A DNA stretch of 64,000 bases from Paralithodes platypus (Eukaryota > Arthropoda > Malacostraca > Decapoda > Lithodidae). Position numbers and translations under genes: made by a program. The stretch covers positions 53,916,100 through 53,980,099 of the forward strand of contig CM064492.1 in the NCBI GenBank assembly GCA_032716605.1, in the 5' to 3' direction. Below are positions 63,271 through 64,000 of the stretch, piece by piece (positions within the stretch are counted from its first letter, which is position 1; every line of letters starts with the position of its first letter). The notes beneath the pieces are model-generated. The model was not told the origin of the DNA, made no database searches, and saw only the letters and a program-made list of their open reading frames with translations.

Positions 63271-63335
63271 ATGCATGTGTGTGTATGTATGCATGTGGGT
63301 GTGTGTAGGTGTGTGTGTGTTGCTTTGTTCTTGTT
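63046..63335. repeat. (TG)n-rich region
   Basis: TG dinucleotides with GGTGGG and TATGTATG variants, and a (GA)n stretch at 63112-63124. Confidence 0.9.
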
Positions 63336-63369
63336 CTCTCCAGATGATATTATTCCTATAGTCATATGG

Positions 63370-63955
63370 CTTAATATTTCTTCTATTAATAGAAAACACA
63401 TATATTCTTCTATTAATGGAAAACACATATATCTTCTATTAATGGAAAAACACATATATTCTTCTATTAATGGAAAACACATATATTCTTCTATTAATGG
63501 AAAACACATATATTCTTCTATTAATGGAAAACACATATATTCTTCTATTAATGGAAAACACATATATTCTTCTATTAATGGAAAACACATATTCTTCTAA
63601 TAGAAAACACATATATTCTTCTATTAATGGAAAACACATATATTCTTCTATTAATGGAAAACACATATATTCTTCTATTAATAGAAAACACATATATTCT
63701 TCTATTAATGGAAAACATATTCTTCTATTAATGGAAAACATATTCTTCTATTAATGGAAAATAATATATTCTTCTATTAATGGAAAACACATATATTCTT
63801 CTATTAATGGAAAACACATATTCTTCTATTAATGGAAAACACATATATTCTTCTATTAATGGAAAACACATATATTCTTCTATTAATGGAAAACACATAT
63901 ATTCTTCTATTAATGGAAAACACATATATTCTTCTATTAATGGAAAACACATAAT
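63370..63955 (+). repeat. 27-bp minisatellite
   Basis: The unit is TATTCTTCTATTAATGGAAA plus ACACATA, about 22 units with 2-6-base shortened variants in the middle (63590-63770). On the minus strand one frame gives a MCFPLIEEY repeat; it is not a gene. Confidence 0.95.
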
Positions 63956-64000
63956 TATATTTGCTCAACTCATAATATACTATCTATCCGGGGAGGGGGG

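Overview
The window reads as eukaryotic, repeat-dominated, gene-poor DNA, most likely from an arthropod and plausibly a decapod crustacean. That placement is inference. It rests on an interstitial array of the arthropod telomere motif TTAGG (5032-5213), very dense CT/CA/ATT microsatellites and minisatellites, several decayed non-LTR retrotransposons, and the absence of any intact host gene. One 100-base run of N (31401-31500) is a scaffold gap. Almost all long open frames here are translations of tandem repeats and are not called as genes.

Coding content is transposon-derived. A Jockey/CR1-like endonuclease + reverse transcriptase ORF (14541-17546, plus strand) is broken by a single in-frame TAG and ends in poly(A). 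A truncated copy of the same family lies at 28834-29880 (minus) between near-perfect 16-bp target duplications. A second, CR1/Rex-like family has a long frameshifted copy at 21263-23957 (minus) and shorter 3' copies at 37612-38273 and 38386-38555, with diverged 3' tails at 26893-26985, 60716-60786 and possibly 36868-36930. Further reverse-transcriptase scraps are at 1-165, 30085-30400 and 44324-44653. A 43-nt stretch (43080-43122) with good splice consensus on both sides is the only host-exon candidate, and it is weak.

The second layer is non-autonomous, TTAA-flanked inverted-repeat elements. I name them by letter. A is about 325-375 bp, has short TIRs TTAAGGGG, and has about 13 copies or parts. 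B is about 350-400 bp, is nearly fully palindromic, and has about 12 copies or parts. C is about 215 bp with TTAACCCTTT ends like piggyBac-type MITEs, and has about 13 copies or parts. D is a 130-bp hairpin. G is a 671-bp foldback. A and B share a homologous core. Different families repeatedly abut through one shared TTAA. Other foldback repeats are F, J, K, N and a G/C-tract element carrying the TTAGG array. No transposase gene for any of these was seen.

The third layer is tandem arrays with units of 18-108 bp, some over 2 kb long (8687-10796, 27-bp unit; 59161-60391, 26-bp unit). Several arrays span or derive from MITE sequence (25270-25772, 31501-31795, 41935-42185, 57810-58073). The CR1-like retrotransposon copies sit inside polypyrimidine minisatellites, always with their sense strand matching the CT-rich strand. 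These links between mobile elements and satellites are the most interesting content of the window.
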